DNA of 64,000 nucleotides from NCBI RefSeq assembly GCF_027943255.1, contig NC_072894.1:55493601-55557600 (forward strand), in the 5' to 3' direction. This DNA is from Anastrepha obliqua. Taxonomy: Eukaryota > Arthropoda > Insecta > Diptera > Tephritidae. The notes under the pieces were generated by a model, which was given only the letters and a program-made list of their open reading frames with translations, was not told where the DNA came from and ran no database searches. The position numbers and the translations under genes were made by a program. Each line of letters opens with the position of its first letter. The first letter of the stretch is position 1. Shown here piece after piece: positions 22,931-35,310 of this stretch.

Positions 22931-23540
22931 GATTATCCAACTTTTTGCCATCAGCTTAAAAATGAAATTTTATGATTTTGCAGATATTTTAATTATTTAG
23001 TTGTAAGTATTCACAAGGTGTTATTTCTGCAAAACTTCAATCTCTATCTACCCTGCGCTACTTTTTCTTAGTATAGTTTTTTGTGTGTACAAATGCATCT
23101 CCTAGCTGCTTACTCCAACTTTCAAAGACCACCTATAAAACTTGTCGTTGCATAACAAACATTACAAGGTTATCTTAGGCATGCAACTTCCTCCAACACT
23201 TCACAGTCATAGGGGCTTTAAGTTCTCAGTGGCAAAACTTTAAACTCGACACTACAATTTGTTGATTTAATTTTAAATATTTATTACCTTCTGAAAGCAC
23301 ATGCACATCTCAGTATTGTCACTTAAGCCAGGTTGAAAGTTTCCATCGGAACGGACAAGTAGAGCATAATTATGTGTTAATGATTTTATACAAAATGTAT
23401 ATCCTTGATGTTATTAAAATTCCAAATTTCTTTAAACAAAACTTTAGATAAACTATTCTTAAAATCGTAGAGTTAGTAAATCGATCAAATGCCGTATTCG
23501 CAGAAGTACATATGTATTTGTAATACGGCTTTCTTGTAAC
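22931..23540. other. No recognised feature
   Basis: AT-rich DNA without a coding frame I would support. Confidence 0.5.
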
Positions 23541-23762
23541 ATAGTTTTTTCTAATAGCGGTCGCCAATCGGTAGACAATAGCAAACCTGCGAGTTTATTT
23601 TTGCTATAAAAAGCTTCACATAAAAAATATCTGTCCTTCGGAGTCTGCTTAAAACTGTAAGTCCCTCCATTGGTGGAACAACATCAAGACGAACACTACA
23701 AATAAGAGGAGGAGTTCGACCAAACACCCAAAAAGGGGTGTAAGTGCCAATTATATACATAT
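23541..23762 (+). repeat. SINE, 5'-truncated copy
   Basis: This is the body of the dispersed SINE also seen at 27506, 29405, 36648 and 51449. It has ttttttctaatagcggtcgcc, then a ggtagacaatagcaaacctgcgagt-like block, then cggagtctgcttaaaactgtaagtccctcc and the caaacacccaaaaaggggtgtaag tail. The tRNA-like head is missing. Confidence 0.7.
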
Positions 23763-24585
23763 ATGGATGTCAAAGCTGTACCAATCGACGGAGTCCCAAA
23801 CCCAACCTATGTCGTGATAAGATAAATATCGCATGGATCAATATGTCCGGCCTAACTGCCCCAAAAACATTGCAAGAATCTCCCCGCTTGCTTTCGTGTA
23901 AGCTTCCCCTCGATATTCTATCCGAAAACGGCCAATTGTGCGAACTGCGCTGACGAACGCGTAGCATTCATCCACAACGTTCGAAAAAAATGTGCTATAA
24001 ATAAAAACGCAAGAAACGGACTCCATACGCATATCTGTTCATTTTACTAAGCAACAATTTTGTTCAGTTACATATAAAAAACGTAATGTAGGAGATAGGC
24101 GTGGTTATTGGCCTATTTCACCCATTTCCAATACCAAACTACCTTGGATAAAGAGGGATAAGCGTAGCAAATTTCATTGAAATATGCATTACTTTCTCTT
24201 TAAACTGTACGCCAAGAAACCGAGGACATCGGTTCTTTTTAAGCGAAGTTCACTTTACACTCACGTGTATTTTCTCGAAACTCGCCCAGTACTTTTAGAT
24301 TTCGTTCATCTTAGACAGAAGTTCATCTTAACTTGAGTTCTGTTTAAACGAAAAGTATTGTATTAATTTTTGTTCGAATTATTATGGTCATGGGGGCAGG
24401 TGTACGGATAGACATGGGTTATTTGAATTCTCTCATCATTCAAAGGCTATATCTACATTTATATCGATTCCTTTATACTGATACAAGGACTCCTTCGATG
24501 CGTATACATATAACCCTGTACAGAAGTGCACGACACAAATAATTCTGTTTGTTCGAAATAATCGAAAACTTTAGTTTTGTTGTTT
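23763..24585. other. No supported gene
   Basis: A less AT-rich block at 23770-23960 is followed by a TATA-like tgctataaata at about 23990. No LTR, repeat pair or coding domain was identified. Confidence 0.4.
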
Positions 24586-24589
24586 TACG

Positions 24590-24690
24590 GTTAGGTTAGG
24601 TTGAAGCGGTTGTCTTGTGGGACACACAAAGGCTCATAGCCCACTGTGATGCCGCATAGGGAACTTGTCCCTATTTCTCTTAAAACCAGT
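24590..24690 (-). mobile_element. LINE 3' tail fragment (ttagg-ended)
   Basis: It starts with ggttaggttaggttgaagcgg and matches 1305-1400. No coding sequence is kept. The short ttagg run is a LINE tail feature rather than a telomeric array. Confidence 0.4.
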
Positions 24691-24889
24691 ACGTGTTTAC
24701 CAAAAAATTTAGCACATCCCTGATTTCTACAGAAAGAGACATTCTAATTCATTACAAAATTACGTATGGATAAAGACACTTGGATTAGAGACTTTGTTTT
24801 TTTAAACATTAATAAAAATCAAAAACTTCAGTTTTATTATTTTAATATTTATTTGAATAAATAACCGAATTTCGTCCATTTGATTCCAA

Positions 24890-25606
24890 GCTTATTTATT
24901 TTTTTATTTATATAAAATTAGCTTACAACATAAATCTTATAAGCTATTTTAAGTTAGGAGCTATAGCAGCGAGGCCTTAAGCTCGATAATTTTATATACA
25001 TATGCATACTTCCATTCTTAAACTTAGTAGATACAATTTTATTTTAAATCTTATGGTAAAGATTGGTTCTTTTGAGGAATTTTGTTATTAGGGATATTGA
25101 CTCAGGAGAAGGGACTGAGAGGTGTGAAATTGGGTTTGTGTTAGTGAATATTTGTTCTCTACAGGTAGCATACAGGGGGCAACTCAGTAGAAGATGAGTT
25201 ACTGTGACTAAGATATCTGTGTTGCAAGTACAATATAATGGGTTTGTGTTATTCATAAGATGGCCATGTGTTATTTTCGTGTGTCCTAACCTAAGGCGTT
25301 CGAATTTTATAATGTCTAGTCGTGAAGGTTTTTTATTAGTTTTTTGTAGAAAATCTGTTATATTGGTCTTTGTGTAGTTAACGTTTTTATACCAGTCATT
25401 GGTTAGATTCCATTCAAGGAGTTGTTTGTTGTAGAAGTGTTGTTTAATATGATTTTTAATATCGAGTAAGTTGAAATTGTCTGTGCTAGTTACTGGGCTT
25501 CGATGAGCTTGTTTCGCGGATTGGTCAGCGAGGCTGTTCCCAACAATATTATTGTGCCCAGGCACCAAGCTTATTCTTAAACTAACTAAAAATTTGTTTT
25601 CCAACT
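24890..25606 (-). mobile_element. LINE ORF2 C-terminus (RNase H, I-like)
   Basis: An open minus-strand frame (25604-25044) contains LVPGHNNIVGNSLADQSAK (RNase H C-terminal block), RLRLGHTKITHGHLM and a CTCNTDILVTVTHLLLSCPLY zinc-knuckle-like end, then a natural stop. A 3' UTR follows and ends in a TAA/AAATA-rich tail near 24890. It is 5' truncated inside RNase H. This lineage differs from the Loa-like LINEs elsewhere in the window, and its last 186 codons remain open, so it is fairly young. Confidence 0.75.
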
Positions 25607-26150
25607 TGGAGCTGCTCGATATTCGCTAATCTTCTATTTCTAAATTCTATTCAAAAGATTAAATACAAAAAGACAATAAATCCGGCTTGTCAAAGGTCGA
25701 TTTCCAGGAAATTAATCGCGTTTAGTTAGTTAAGATTTTATTCACATATCATCTTTTGTCTCAGGGTAAAAGGAAGTCATACTATTTTCAATTTAAGCTA
25801 CTTGAATATCAAATTCTTTTCGTTTACTTGTTTTCCACAAAGAAAGAAAAAAAAAGAGAAATAGCAAGTGCAATGAAAGTCAAAGCAAGAGTTGCCTAAC
25901 CGTATTTACCTACTTACGTCTACGGGAAAGGTGATGAAGTTGATCAACACTTGTCAAATTTGTATTTTTAACATTAATATTCAGCATAATCGTACTATAG
26001 TTTTTTGTGTAAGCAGGGGTGGATTCCATGGCGTAAAAGTCATATCTAATATTGGGTATGGGAATAAGTTTCCGCCCTCGTAAATGTGAGGTCTCGATCG
26101 CAGTAGTTAACATTCGATTGACGCTTAAAAATTCTTTTTTATCTGACGTC
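25607..26150. other. No recognised feature
   Basis: AT-rich spacer; the short ORFs on both strands show no domain. Confidence 0.5.
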
Positions 26151-26154
26151 AAAA

Positions 26155-26935
26155 ATGTCTATGTTCACCCCGAAAAAACATCATTTGCGGGAAGTCATAT
26201 TTCATGATTACCTTTTAAAGAAAATTGCAGCGGAAACGTGTCGTATATTGATTAATATTTACGGTAATCACGCTCCACTAAATACAACTTGTAAAGACTG
26301 ATTTCGACGCTTCACAAGTGGCAATTTCGACGTGAGTGATAAAGATGGCGAAGAGGCATCGAAAAAAATCGAAGATACTCAACTACAACAAGATGAAGAC
26401 GAATGTCGAACTCTTCATGATATGTCTAAAGAGTTGGATGTTGACAGACCAACCGTCGGTAAACGTTTGTACGCGATACGAATGGTCCAGAAAGCAGGTA
26501 ATTGGAAACACATTAATTGAATGAGAGGGATATCGAAAGACGTTTGGTGACGTATGAGCTGATTCTTGAACGGCAGAAAAGAAATATTTTCTGCATCGCA
26601 TCGTCACTAATGATTAAAAATAGATCTATTATGGTAACCATAAGCGTCGAAAAAGTTGGAGCCTGCCAGGTGAACCAGGTCCATCGACAGCGAAAACAAA
26701 TATTCATGCTTCACAGGATATGTTGTGCATCTGGTGGAATCAGAAGGGTGTCATTTATTATGAACTCCTTAAACCATCTTAAACCATCACTGACGATCGT
26801 CACCGACTGCAGCTAATGCGTTTGAATCGAGCTCTCAAAGAAAAGCGGGCGGAATGGGACGGTAACATGACAAACTGATTTTGCGGCATAACAACGACCA
26901 AATGCCAAATGGGTCAAGAAATATTTATAGGGACT
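26155..26935 (+). mobile_element. mariner transposase remnant
   Basis: From the ATG at 26155 it reads PKKHHLREVIF, a stretch ending CKD*FRRFTSGNFDVSDKD, and ECRTLHDMSKELDVDRPTVGKRL (second HTH). It then has ERQKRNIFCIASS, a lost TGDE block, ICCASGG/LCIWWNQKGVIYYEL in an alternate frame, and RLQLMRLNRALKEKRA. The second catalytic block HDNA has become HNND. It is related to the mariner at 9926-11009 but clearly diverged, and is dead through frameshifts and stops. Confidence 0.7.
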
Positions 26936-27505
26936 GAATTAGGAAATTTTACCCCAACCACCGCTTTTTTGGATAGCGGTTCTCTTCTTACGAGAGCATC
27001 ACAAACTGGCTCAATGAATGGATCAAGTTAAAAGAGCTCGAATTTTTCGTCAGAGGAATACTTGTATGTACATACAAGGGCGGTCATCTACATTACATAG
27101 GGCGTTCATCTAATGTAAAATGGTTCCCTCTACTAATTCTGACCATTAATTTTAGTTTTTGCATAAAAGCATTCACAAAAATTATTAATTTTTAGCCAGC
27201 GCCCTCGTACGGTTGTATCTAAATATCTGTATATCTACTATATGTATATTCAGAAGCAGGTGCTATTCCCAAGAGCGGAGACAATATTATTTTCATAAGT
27301 TGTAGCTAAAAGTGCCCCAACAACTTGGTTTATCCTTACAAACTTAAGCAAGCGTCTCAAGAAAGTTTTTGCTAAGAGCTTCTGAAATACAACTAACTAC
27401 AAGCAGGAAGAAGTTTTGTATAACTAACTCAGAACTGAAGTAATTCATCTGTATGTCACAGCTGCCTGTAGGCAGTAAGCAAATTAGAATATTCACAAGA
27501 GTATC
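26936..27505. other. No recognised feature
   Basis: Spacer DNA. A short duplicated phrase (gggcggtcatctacattacat / gggcgttcatctaatgtaaa) lies at about 27080-27120. Confidence 0.4.
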
Positions 27506-27805
27506 TAGCAGCCGCCGTAGTCGAACGGGTTGGTGCGTGACTATCATTCGGAATTCGGAGTACGTAGTTTCGAATCTCCGTGAAACACCAAAATCAAGAG
27601 TGTTTTCTAATCGGCCCTTCGGCAGGCAATGGCAAACCTCCGAGTGTATTTCTGCCACGAAAAAGCTTCTTATTAAAAATATCTGACTTTCGGAGTCTGC
27701 TTAAAACAGTAGGTCCCTCCATTTGTGGAACAACAACAAGACGCACACCACAAATAAGAGGAGGAGCTCGGCCAAACACCCAAAAAGGATGCAAGCGACA
27801 ATTAT
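27506..27805 (+). repeat. tRNA-derived SINE, full copy
   Basis: The head gccgccgtagtcgaacgggttggtgcgtgac is tRNA-like (A-box region), and the B-box-like block agtttcgaatctcc lies about 55 bp on. The body has cctccgagtgtatttctgcc and tcggagtctgcttaaaacagtagg, and it ends with caaacacccaaaaaggatgcaag. It shares length and order with 51449-51745. Confidence 0.8.
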
Positions 27806-28079
27806 AGATAAATATATCTAGCGGAATATGAGTAGCAGGTTAGACGCACCTACAATAAAAATCGAATATGTCGTTCCGAAGCATTTTAAATATCTAAGGC
27901 AAATTCAATGTGTAAAGAAATTTAAACGAACAAGTCAATATTCAAGAAAACATTAAGTACAGAAAAAATTCCCGTCATGAAGTTCCTCGCTGAACCAGGA
28001 AAAAACACCACACCACGTTGAGAAAGGTGTCATCTATTGTATTAACGGGGACTCTTATCGACGGAAGACAATAATTTGT

Positions 28080-28310
28080 AGGAGGCATAGCTATTCTAGC
28101 AATGTGGTGAGTTAATTGAAAATGATCAACACTCTGGTCGGCCAATTGCTGCGATGTAGATAGACTTTGCTATAAAAGCCGGAAAATTTGTTCTGGAAAA
28201 TGCTCTTAAAAAAACAAATATCGCATATTAATTAGAATATTATCGAGAAGTATTTCAAGTGACCTTGACCATTATGGTATGCGTAAAGGCAGCGCAAGAT
28301 GCTTGCCTAT
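28080..28310 (+). mobile_element. Possible mariner HTH fragment
   Basis: Scattered peptides such as a HSGRPIAA-type block and DHYGMRKGSARCLP resemble the linker and second HTH of mariner transposases. There are stops throughout. This is a weak call. Confidence 0.3.
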
Positions 28311-28419
28311 AATTGCAGTCGTTTAATATAAGTATGAATCGAAAGTGCAGAAGAACTATTCAAATAGTGGATATATATTTACGTATTAAAAAAATAATAA
28401 AAAGAAAAAAATGGGGAAT

Positions 28420-29400
28420 ATTTAATATATTGTCGCACGCTTCGAAAAAAAGGATGTAAATGGGGGATAGAGGGGTGTATCGCCGTCCTAAAAAGGAAAA
28501 CCGCACTCTCCGGAGGCTTATAGTTTTAAGTAATTTATTGTTAAAATTGTGTAATTTAGCGAAAGGTTAGTGTTACCAGAGATCTCAAAACGAAACGAAG
28601 TTCATATGGATCTCAAAACAAAACGAAGTTCGTAGAAGGGCGTTTGTAAATTTGTAGAATATTTAAGTAGAATTCATTTTCGCGTCGGCGGCCTTGAACC
28701 GCGCTTCAAAAAAATAGCCCTTATCATTCCAACTTCGACTACGCTATCCACAATATTTTTGCGTAGAACTTCTTTTCGCGTGGACAGTCTTCGGCCACTA
28801 CACTACTAAAAAAATAACCTTCATCGGTCCCCCACAATAAACACCATCCCCATCATGAACACTGAATTGAAATACTTCATTTTTGTTATTTTCATTTGCA
28901 GGCATCCGGAAACACAATATTGTTGTCAATTCCAATGAATTGTTGTTCTCGTTTAAAATTGCAAAGTGATATTGATATGATATTGATAAATGGATTTGCA
29001 TTTAATTTCCACTGAATACTAGTATGAAAACAATTAAGACCATGCGTGTGGCTGCATATTTTATGAATTGAAGAGAGTTTTTGAAAAAAAATATATAATA
29101 ATGCGCCAAACTATTTATATTAAAGTTGCCGAAGGAATATTGCCGACCCGAAAAAATATGTTTCTTCATCCGATTTTAAACTTAAAATTAAAACATAAAT
29201 CAAATATTCTTCATTAGAATTCAGCTTTTTTTAATGAATGTATATCTAAATAAAAATCAAACTATCACCAAATTCTAATTTACCAAGTTTCTACAAATGG
29301 ACTAAAAGAAAATAATTTTTCCTATACTCATAGAACTAGTCTTGATAAGTTTCAGTTTTTCAGTAAGTACTATTCTTGGCCCATTACTTAATGTATGAGA
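28420..29400. other. Intergenic, with short internal duplications
   Basis: A 28-bp near-tandem repeat (gatctcaaaacgaaacgaag / gatctcaaaacaaaacgaag) lies at 28590-28640. Two ttttcgcgt...ttcggcc...aaaaaaata blocks of about 50 bp stand near 28678 and 28770. No coding domain is recognised. Confidence 0.4.
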
Positions 29401-29404
29401 TGAT

Positions 29405-29625
29405 GCGTTACTACCATTCGAAAGTCCCAGGCTCAAAGTACCTAGGCCCTGGCACGGAACGCCGGGCACGGACCACCAATTGAAGGAAAAAAGGTTTTTC
29501 TAGTAGCGGTCGCCCCTCGGCAGACAATGGCATACCTCCGAGTGCATTTCTGCCATGAAATAAGTCCTTATAAAAATAAACTGTCACCAAATACCCAAGT
29601 GGTGTAAGCGGTACGATTATCTGGT
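29405..29625 (+). repeat. SINE, diverged copy
   Basis: The body block tagtagcggtcgcccctcggc, the cagacaatggcatacctcc block and gagtgcatttctgccatg are conserved, and the copy ends with caaatacccaagtggtgtaag. The head (gatgatgcgttactaccattcg) is degraded and the middle segment is deleted. Confidence 0.65.
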
Positions 29626-30420
29626 TTGGTCTTCAGCTGTGCTGTAAAACGAAATTCAGCGAGTAATTTCTGCTGCCAGGTTACCTGACTCGGCAGAAGA
29701 GTTCTCCAATCACACGATGGAGAGAATAATAGGTGGGGCCGATCGTGGAACCGCTACTTGTCTCGCAGCGAACTTGACAAAATTGTTGTGTGTATTTGAC
29801 GTTGCACTTGTACAATTTATTCGTATGTTGCTTATGTAATTTCTTCTGCTTCTCACATTCTTGTGCGCATTTTCAAATCTCTCTCATGCAACTACACCAA
29901 TATGACATCACGCCCTCTCTGATGGGCCCATCTTGATCAAATCACGCATTGTTCAGACGGCAACGAAATAAAATGAGTGAGGACTGTGTTGATTTTTTTA
30001 GAATATCACTAAAACAATCTAAGTTTTTTCGCAAACAAATCATTCTCATGGCCCCGGTTATGTCAGCCAATTAGATAATTCTTTCAAAGCCGATTAACGG
30101 TATGAATTTGTTCAGCTTGTATAAGCGCCTGCTTTGTCAATATCGCCGATTAATGTTCACCATATTCCTTTAAAGCTGGACTGAAGTTTTCAGAATTTTT
30201 TGAAATCAGTCCTGATAGGGTCTTATCATCCTTCCTTTAATTTCTCCGGGTGTGATTTCCAAACTCTTGATAACGCTTTACGTGAAATTTATTGGGAAGT
30301 GTCTTAAGCAATATTGAAGTTGCTGAATACTTTAACATATTTAAGACTTTAGTCCTAGATCTTTCTAACTTCGTGTCTGATGAAGATATTGAAGGAAGAA
30401 CATTTTTCTATCAGGTGATG
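29626..30420. other. No supported gene
   Basis: Mixed-composition DNA. 30180-30420 may be decayed LINE sequence preceding the RT fragment, but I see no diagnostic motif in it. Confidence 0.35.
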
Positions 30421-30429
30421 ATGTCATTG

Positions 30430-31330
30430 AGGGATTGTTAAGGATTAAAAACTCTTCTCATTCGGATGTAGACGATCTTTCTGTAACTTTGTTTAAAAAT
30501 TGTCGCTCTTTGGTGCAACACCTTAAACTAATTATTAACAAATACTTGACTGAAGAAATATTTATCGATGCTTGGAAGCTGACTTCAGTCAGTCCAATTT
30601 ACAAAAGTGGTAATAAAAGCGATATTGCAAATTTCCAAATTATCAGCTGTATCTAAGTTTTCTGAATCTGGTTATATTTTAACATTAAGAAAGTGCTTAG
30701 TCCTAGATAGCATGGCTTTGTAGTTGCAAGGCCTACATTATCTAACTGATCCATTTTTTTCTGAAGATTGCCACGCAGGCTTCCAGAATGGTTTCCAATG
30801 GATTTCTCTAAAGCCTTTGATAAAATCTAACATACGATTTTAGTAACTAAATTTGCATGTTTTGGTTTTCATTCAACTTTCCTTGATTGGATTCGATCCT
30901 ATTTAATAAAAAAAATGCAGTACTGTAGCTATCGATAGAGTTTCTTCGACACACTTCATTGCCACCTCTGGTGTACCTCAGGGCAGTATTTTAGGACCTT
31001 TGTTATTAGTTTTGTTTATTAATGAGATTTGTTCGCGTTTTTCCTTTGCTAATTTTCTTCTCTATGCTGATGAACTCAAAGTGTATGCTGAAATAAGACA
31101 TTCTAGTGATTCAGTGATTAATTTTATCATGCACTTAAATTATGCTGTATCCAATTCACTTGCTATGCTCGCTTTTGTAAGGCGTCACTCATTGCACTTC
31201 ACTGAGCCATATACTCTTAAGAAATTATACTCTGCGTTTGTTCGGTCCAAATTAGATTATGCTATGATACTTTTATTTGGAGACCTTATCATGCAGTCCA
31301 TATGAATCGAGTGGAGAGAGTTAAAAAAAT
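30430..31330 (+). mobile_element. Jockey/CR1-like LINE, RT remnant
   Basis: Peptides appear in RT order: a SVSPIYKSGNKSDIANFQIIS block at about 30590-30650, FNGFQWISLKPLIK (motif A, degraded) at about 30800, SGVPQGSILGPLLLVLFINEI at 30970-31030, and FANFLLYADELKVYAEI at 31045-31095. The YADD catalytic pair is YADE. Frameshifts separate the blocks. Both ends are truncated, and a mariner starts at 31372. Confidence 0.75.
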
Positions 31331-31371
31331 TTTAGAGCGTTTCACACTACATTCACTCAATTTCTCAGTGG

Positions 31372-32209
31372 GGTAGGATTTCCCATTTCAGTGTTTCCAG
31401 TTAGGTTTTAACGGGCTTAATAACGTGAAGCCGAGCGTTGTCATGCTGTAGAATCACTTTTTCATGCCTCTCTGTGTATTGCGGCCGCTTCTCTCGCAGT
31501 GCTCGGCTCAATCGCATTAATTGAAGACAATACCGATCCCCAGTGATGGTTTCGCTTGGTTTTAACAGTTCATAATAAATAACACCAATTGGCCCTACCA
31601 AATACATAGCATAACCTTCGCAGCGTGAATATTCGGCCGGTGTGACAACGTAGAAGCATGACCGGGCAATCTCCAGGACTTTCTTTTCTTTGAATTGCTG
31701 TAATGAATCCAATTTTCATCACCCGTCACGATGCGATGAAGAAGCCACTTCCTTTTTTACCTCTGGAGCAGTTGTTCATAGGCGAAAAAACGACGTTCAA
31801 CAATCCTTGGTTTTAACTCATAAGCAACCCAAGTCCCCCTTTTTGGCCTTCCTTCAGGCGGACGGTCGTCAACATTAAAATCACCATCTTTGAAACGATG
31901 GAACCAATCTCGACATGTTGTTTCACATAAAGCAGCATCTCCATAAACTTTTTGTAGCTCTCGATGCGCTTCAGCCGCCGTTTTTTTTTGAATGAAAGAG
32001 GAAAATCAACACTTCCCGATTATTCGGCACAAAATCAGACATTTTCACAAAACCAAAATTATATAATACCAAAACAAAATCATTAATGTGTCAAAGCAGT
32101 TTATTTACCATATGTCTAAGCTTGGTTTATGACGTTTAGGTTATGTTAGAATCGACTAGCACACACTGCTGGCGGCATCTATTGAACTAAGGGAACTTAG
32201 TTGCGCACC
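31372..32209 (-). mobile_element. mariner, second copy of the 9926 family
   Basis: It aligns with 10160-11009 plus 14409-14560. The 5' terminus at 32209 reads ggtgcgcaactaagttccc on the minus strand. The transposase keeps VIYYELLKPSETITG and ILQHDNARLH (second catalytic Asp intact, unlike the first copy's neighbourhood). About 140 bp of the HTH region are deleted near 31835, and the C-terminal end is cut off at 31372. Because the 5' UTR is uninterrupted here, it confirms that the LINE at 11010 split the first copy. Confidence 0.8.
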
Positions 32210-33965
32210 AATATAAAAAGAAAACTAATTTTATATAATTTTATATACTTCCCTTTCGTTCTGTGAAGTTTGAGATCTCCCTAATAGCTAATACAGCTAG
32301 AGAAAAATTGGAGGACTTTTGGATACTGCTTGGTGCATGCACTTATAAACTGTAAGGTTTTCCGAACCCCGAGCTGAATTTAGTTCACTCACTAGCATGC
32401 AGATCGTCTCAGTGCTTTGTTAATGATCACGGTCAATGCTTTTTTTTATTGTTTTTTTCTTGAACTACACAATGCAGCATATTTGTAAATATTATATTCT
32501 GCTTAAAAGCAGCCAATAGATTTCGCCCAATAGAATGTTTTTTGAATTGGTTTAAGTAAAAATTTTCAAAGACCTTAACCGGGCGCATTTTAAGATGTCT
32601 ATGTTTCAAAAAAACATCGAATTTATTTTATATCACCTCAATATTTGACAAGCTTTGATTATTTGTTTATTTCTTTTTAATTTTCATTATTTTTTATGAA
32701 AATTGGATTAACTCTATAATAAAGACCACATTCGTTCAAGTTTCCAACTTTGTAAACGATGGATAAAAACTCGACAAATTTTCAAAATTTTTATATTTTA
32801 ATATTTCAAAATTTGTAATGAAAAGTAAAAAAAAAAAACAATTTAGGTGCGCGGTTATACACTGTATTAAATTTTAGTACAATATAAAGCTTGAAATGTC
32901 TCAAAATTCTAACATCATCACAACAAATTATAAACACCTGTAGCTTCGACCTGTATTTTAGCTTCACTTATAATTCCTAAAGCAGCCTTTAACCTGACCT
33001 TTTACTTGCAGTTTTTAATTTTTGTTTTTTGTCATATTTTAATGGTCATTAAGAAACAAAACTTGGTGCTTAAGAAATATTTATCCTTTCTTCTTGAAAA
33101 CCTACGCTAATGCAGTTTTGTCAGATTATTTAAAATAGTTATTGCCATAAATTTAACCAAAAACATGAGCAAAAAAAATTAAAACTGTAATTATTCCAAA
33201 TAAGTATGCTCAGAACTCAAAATTATTTATTTTTATTTAATTTAAATTTTATTTTATTTATATGAAAATTATGCCCTTTACATTTACATTTGCAAAACCA
33301 TACCAAAAATATGCCGAGGTCTGCTGTAGCAAATCAGGTTTATTCTCTTCGTCTTGATTTAAAACTACGATATTTATTAGCTATGTGTTGGTAGGATTAA
33401 AATAGAATGGCATCTGCTTGCTTTTTACCTTGCACTACACAGAAGTCAGTGTTGAGTGTAATAAATAGGAACATAACCTTTGTCCCGGGCCGAATGTTTC
33501 TCCTTCCACTCTACACATTAATGAATTGCGATGCTATTACCTTGATTTCCGGTTGCTTGCGTATTTCTAAAAATAACCTAGTCATCTGAAAATGAAATTG
33601 TAGAGCAAGCGAATTATTTATATACTTTCTTATTCTACGATTCCATATTTAGTTATCTTACATCCTTGTCCTACATATCTGCAAAGTCTTGACTCGTTAT
33701 CGGCTCGTTTGCTTGCTGGCAACTACAAAAATATTACGCTAACAACTTGAGAATACTTAAAATGTGAGTTAATGTCATTTGAGCCGTTCTGTCAACAAAT
33801 TAGCAGTGCTGATGAAGAATGATTTCGGTGAAAGAGAATATATTTATACCACAAAAGAGTTCAAATTAGCTAGAATATCTTTTTAAGGGATATTTTGTTT
33901 TAATTTTTCTTCGCTTCATACAAAAAATTCCATAATTATGGTAAATAACTCAAAAACCTCGCTAG
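32210..33965. other. AT-rich intergenic stretch
   Basis: About 1.75 kb with very high AT content and poly-T/poly-A runs. No coding frame, repeat pair or structural element was identified. Confidence 0.5.
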
Positions 33966-33969
33966 CTAT

Positions 33970-34185
33970 ATATGGGGTGTTTTTTTAGTTGCATGAGAAA
34001 TATCGATATCTATAACAATGGTTTGACAGCGGGGAACGGCAAACTGTGTTGACATTTCTGCTCAACAAGTTTTCTCAAGTCATCATGAATCGTTTAACGC
34101 CAGAACAAGGCTTGAAATTGAAATTTACTTTGAAGAAAATAAATATATTCGTGAAGTTCATAGTCAAAATGCTAATAATACGAAA
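33970..34185 (+). mobile_element. IS630/Tc1-like 5' end fragment
   Basis: A ggggtgtttttttag terminus typical of such transposons is followed by a short UTR and ATG at about 34085 with MNRLTPEQGLKLKF (an N-terminal block common in this transposase group). It is truncated after about 35 codons. Confidence 0.45.
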
Positions 34186-34414
34186 GCTCCTAGTATAATT
34201 TTTATTTTGTTATTATTTGATGTTAATTGAGTATGTACCAAGCAAACAAGTAGTACTGAAAATTGACGAAATGAGTCAATAACCACGAAAGCCTCTTATA
34301 GAAAGGTAATAAGAAAAAAACATAATATCGGGAGCAGAAATATTCACATTCGATGTAAATAAAGTACCAAAAAAGAAATGCAAGGCAAGTAACATTTTGA
34401 AAGTGGACGGTGCC

Positions 34415-34772
34415 ACGTTCTTTTTCTTCTTTTTAATTAGCACGATACCCACTTACGTGACTTTGGCCGAGTTTAACAAACTTTCGTTTCTTTCTCGTGC
34501 TAACCGGGGCCAGTTGGACACACCTAGTGAAGCTCTTCCTTCCTCTTCCTCTCCTACCCCCAGCTGAATCCGAATCGGAAATTTTCAGAGCAGGAGCGAT
34601 GGTATCCATTCAGACGACATGACCCAGCCAACGTAGCCACTGGATCTTTATTCGCTGCACGATGTCTTTGTCGTCATAAAGCTCATACAGCTCATCGTTC
34701 TATCGCCTGCGATATTCTTTCTCTCAAACACTACAAGTGACGCCTCAACCCATATTGTCACCGCAGGCCCAT
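34415..34772 (-). mobile_element. RTE/R4-like LINE, C-terminal end
   Basis: The minus strand carries an ELYELYDDKDIVQRIKIQ block in pieces and a WLRWLGHVV-type block near 34650. It also has a GRRGRGRKS-like stretch near 34550 and a run-out in a KKKK-rich end. It is the 3' continuation expected for the RT fragment at 35311-35690 on the same strand. Confidence 0.5.
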
Positions 34773-35099
34773 GCGCAGACCCTCAGATTTAGAGAGGGTT
34801 CCAACTTTCATTGCAGTCTGATATAACTTTGCTTGTGTTTATAAATTTATGACACAGTACACGCTTAAGTCACAGTTTTGGATATGATAAATCATTGATT
34901 GGTGATAAGGATAAATAATAATCAAAAAAAGATTGACACATCAATGTTCTCATGCTTTATTCGTATATAATTTGTTTTCTCTGTACATCTAATCGATCTA
35001 CGTCATTAGCTATCATCAGATTTTATAGACGTAATTGAACAAATACTATACATTTATTACTGTTTTAGTAAAGACAAACAAATTTTTGTACGACCAAGT
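34773..35099. other. Spacer between LINE halves
   Basis: AT-rich sequence with no coding match; it may be part of a hAT-derived insertion. Confidence 0.3.
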
Positions 35100-35310
35100 C
35101 AAACAACACGATCATTCAACGTCAACTAGCATTTTGACTCTTCGTGGTATCGAAAAAAACTCCTTTAAAACTCTTTGAGGATCTACTACAACTTCTCGAT
35201 GTATACTCAAAGAAGCTAAACCGTTCAATCGCTCTTCAGTCATAGTCGATCAAAGGTACGTCTTAATACGACGCAGCGTTGAAAAGGTGCGTTCATTCGT
35301 GGCTGTGTGC
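35100..35310 (-). mobile_element. hAT transposase C-terminal (dimerisation) fragment
   Basis: The minus strand reads ERTFSTLRRIKTYL, a TGA in place of Trp, then STMTEERLNGLASLSIHREVV. This is the conserved C-terminal dimerisation motif of hAT-group transposases and related MYM-type zinc-finger proteins. No TIR or duplication could be assigned. Confidence 0.6.

Noticed and set aside
29626..29960. Possible LTR of a retroelement
   Set aside because: No paired copy, primer-binding site or gag/pol coding sequence was found nearby.
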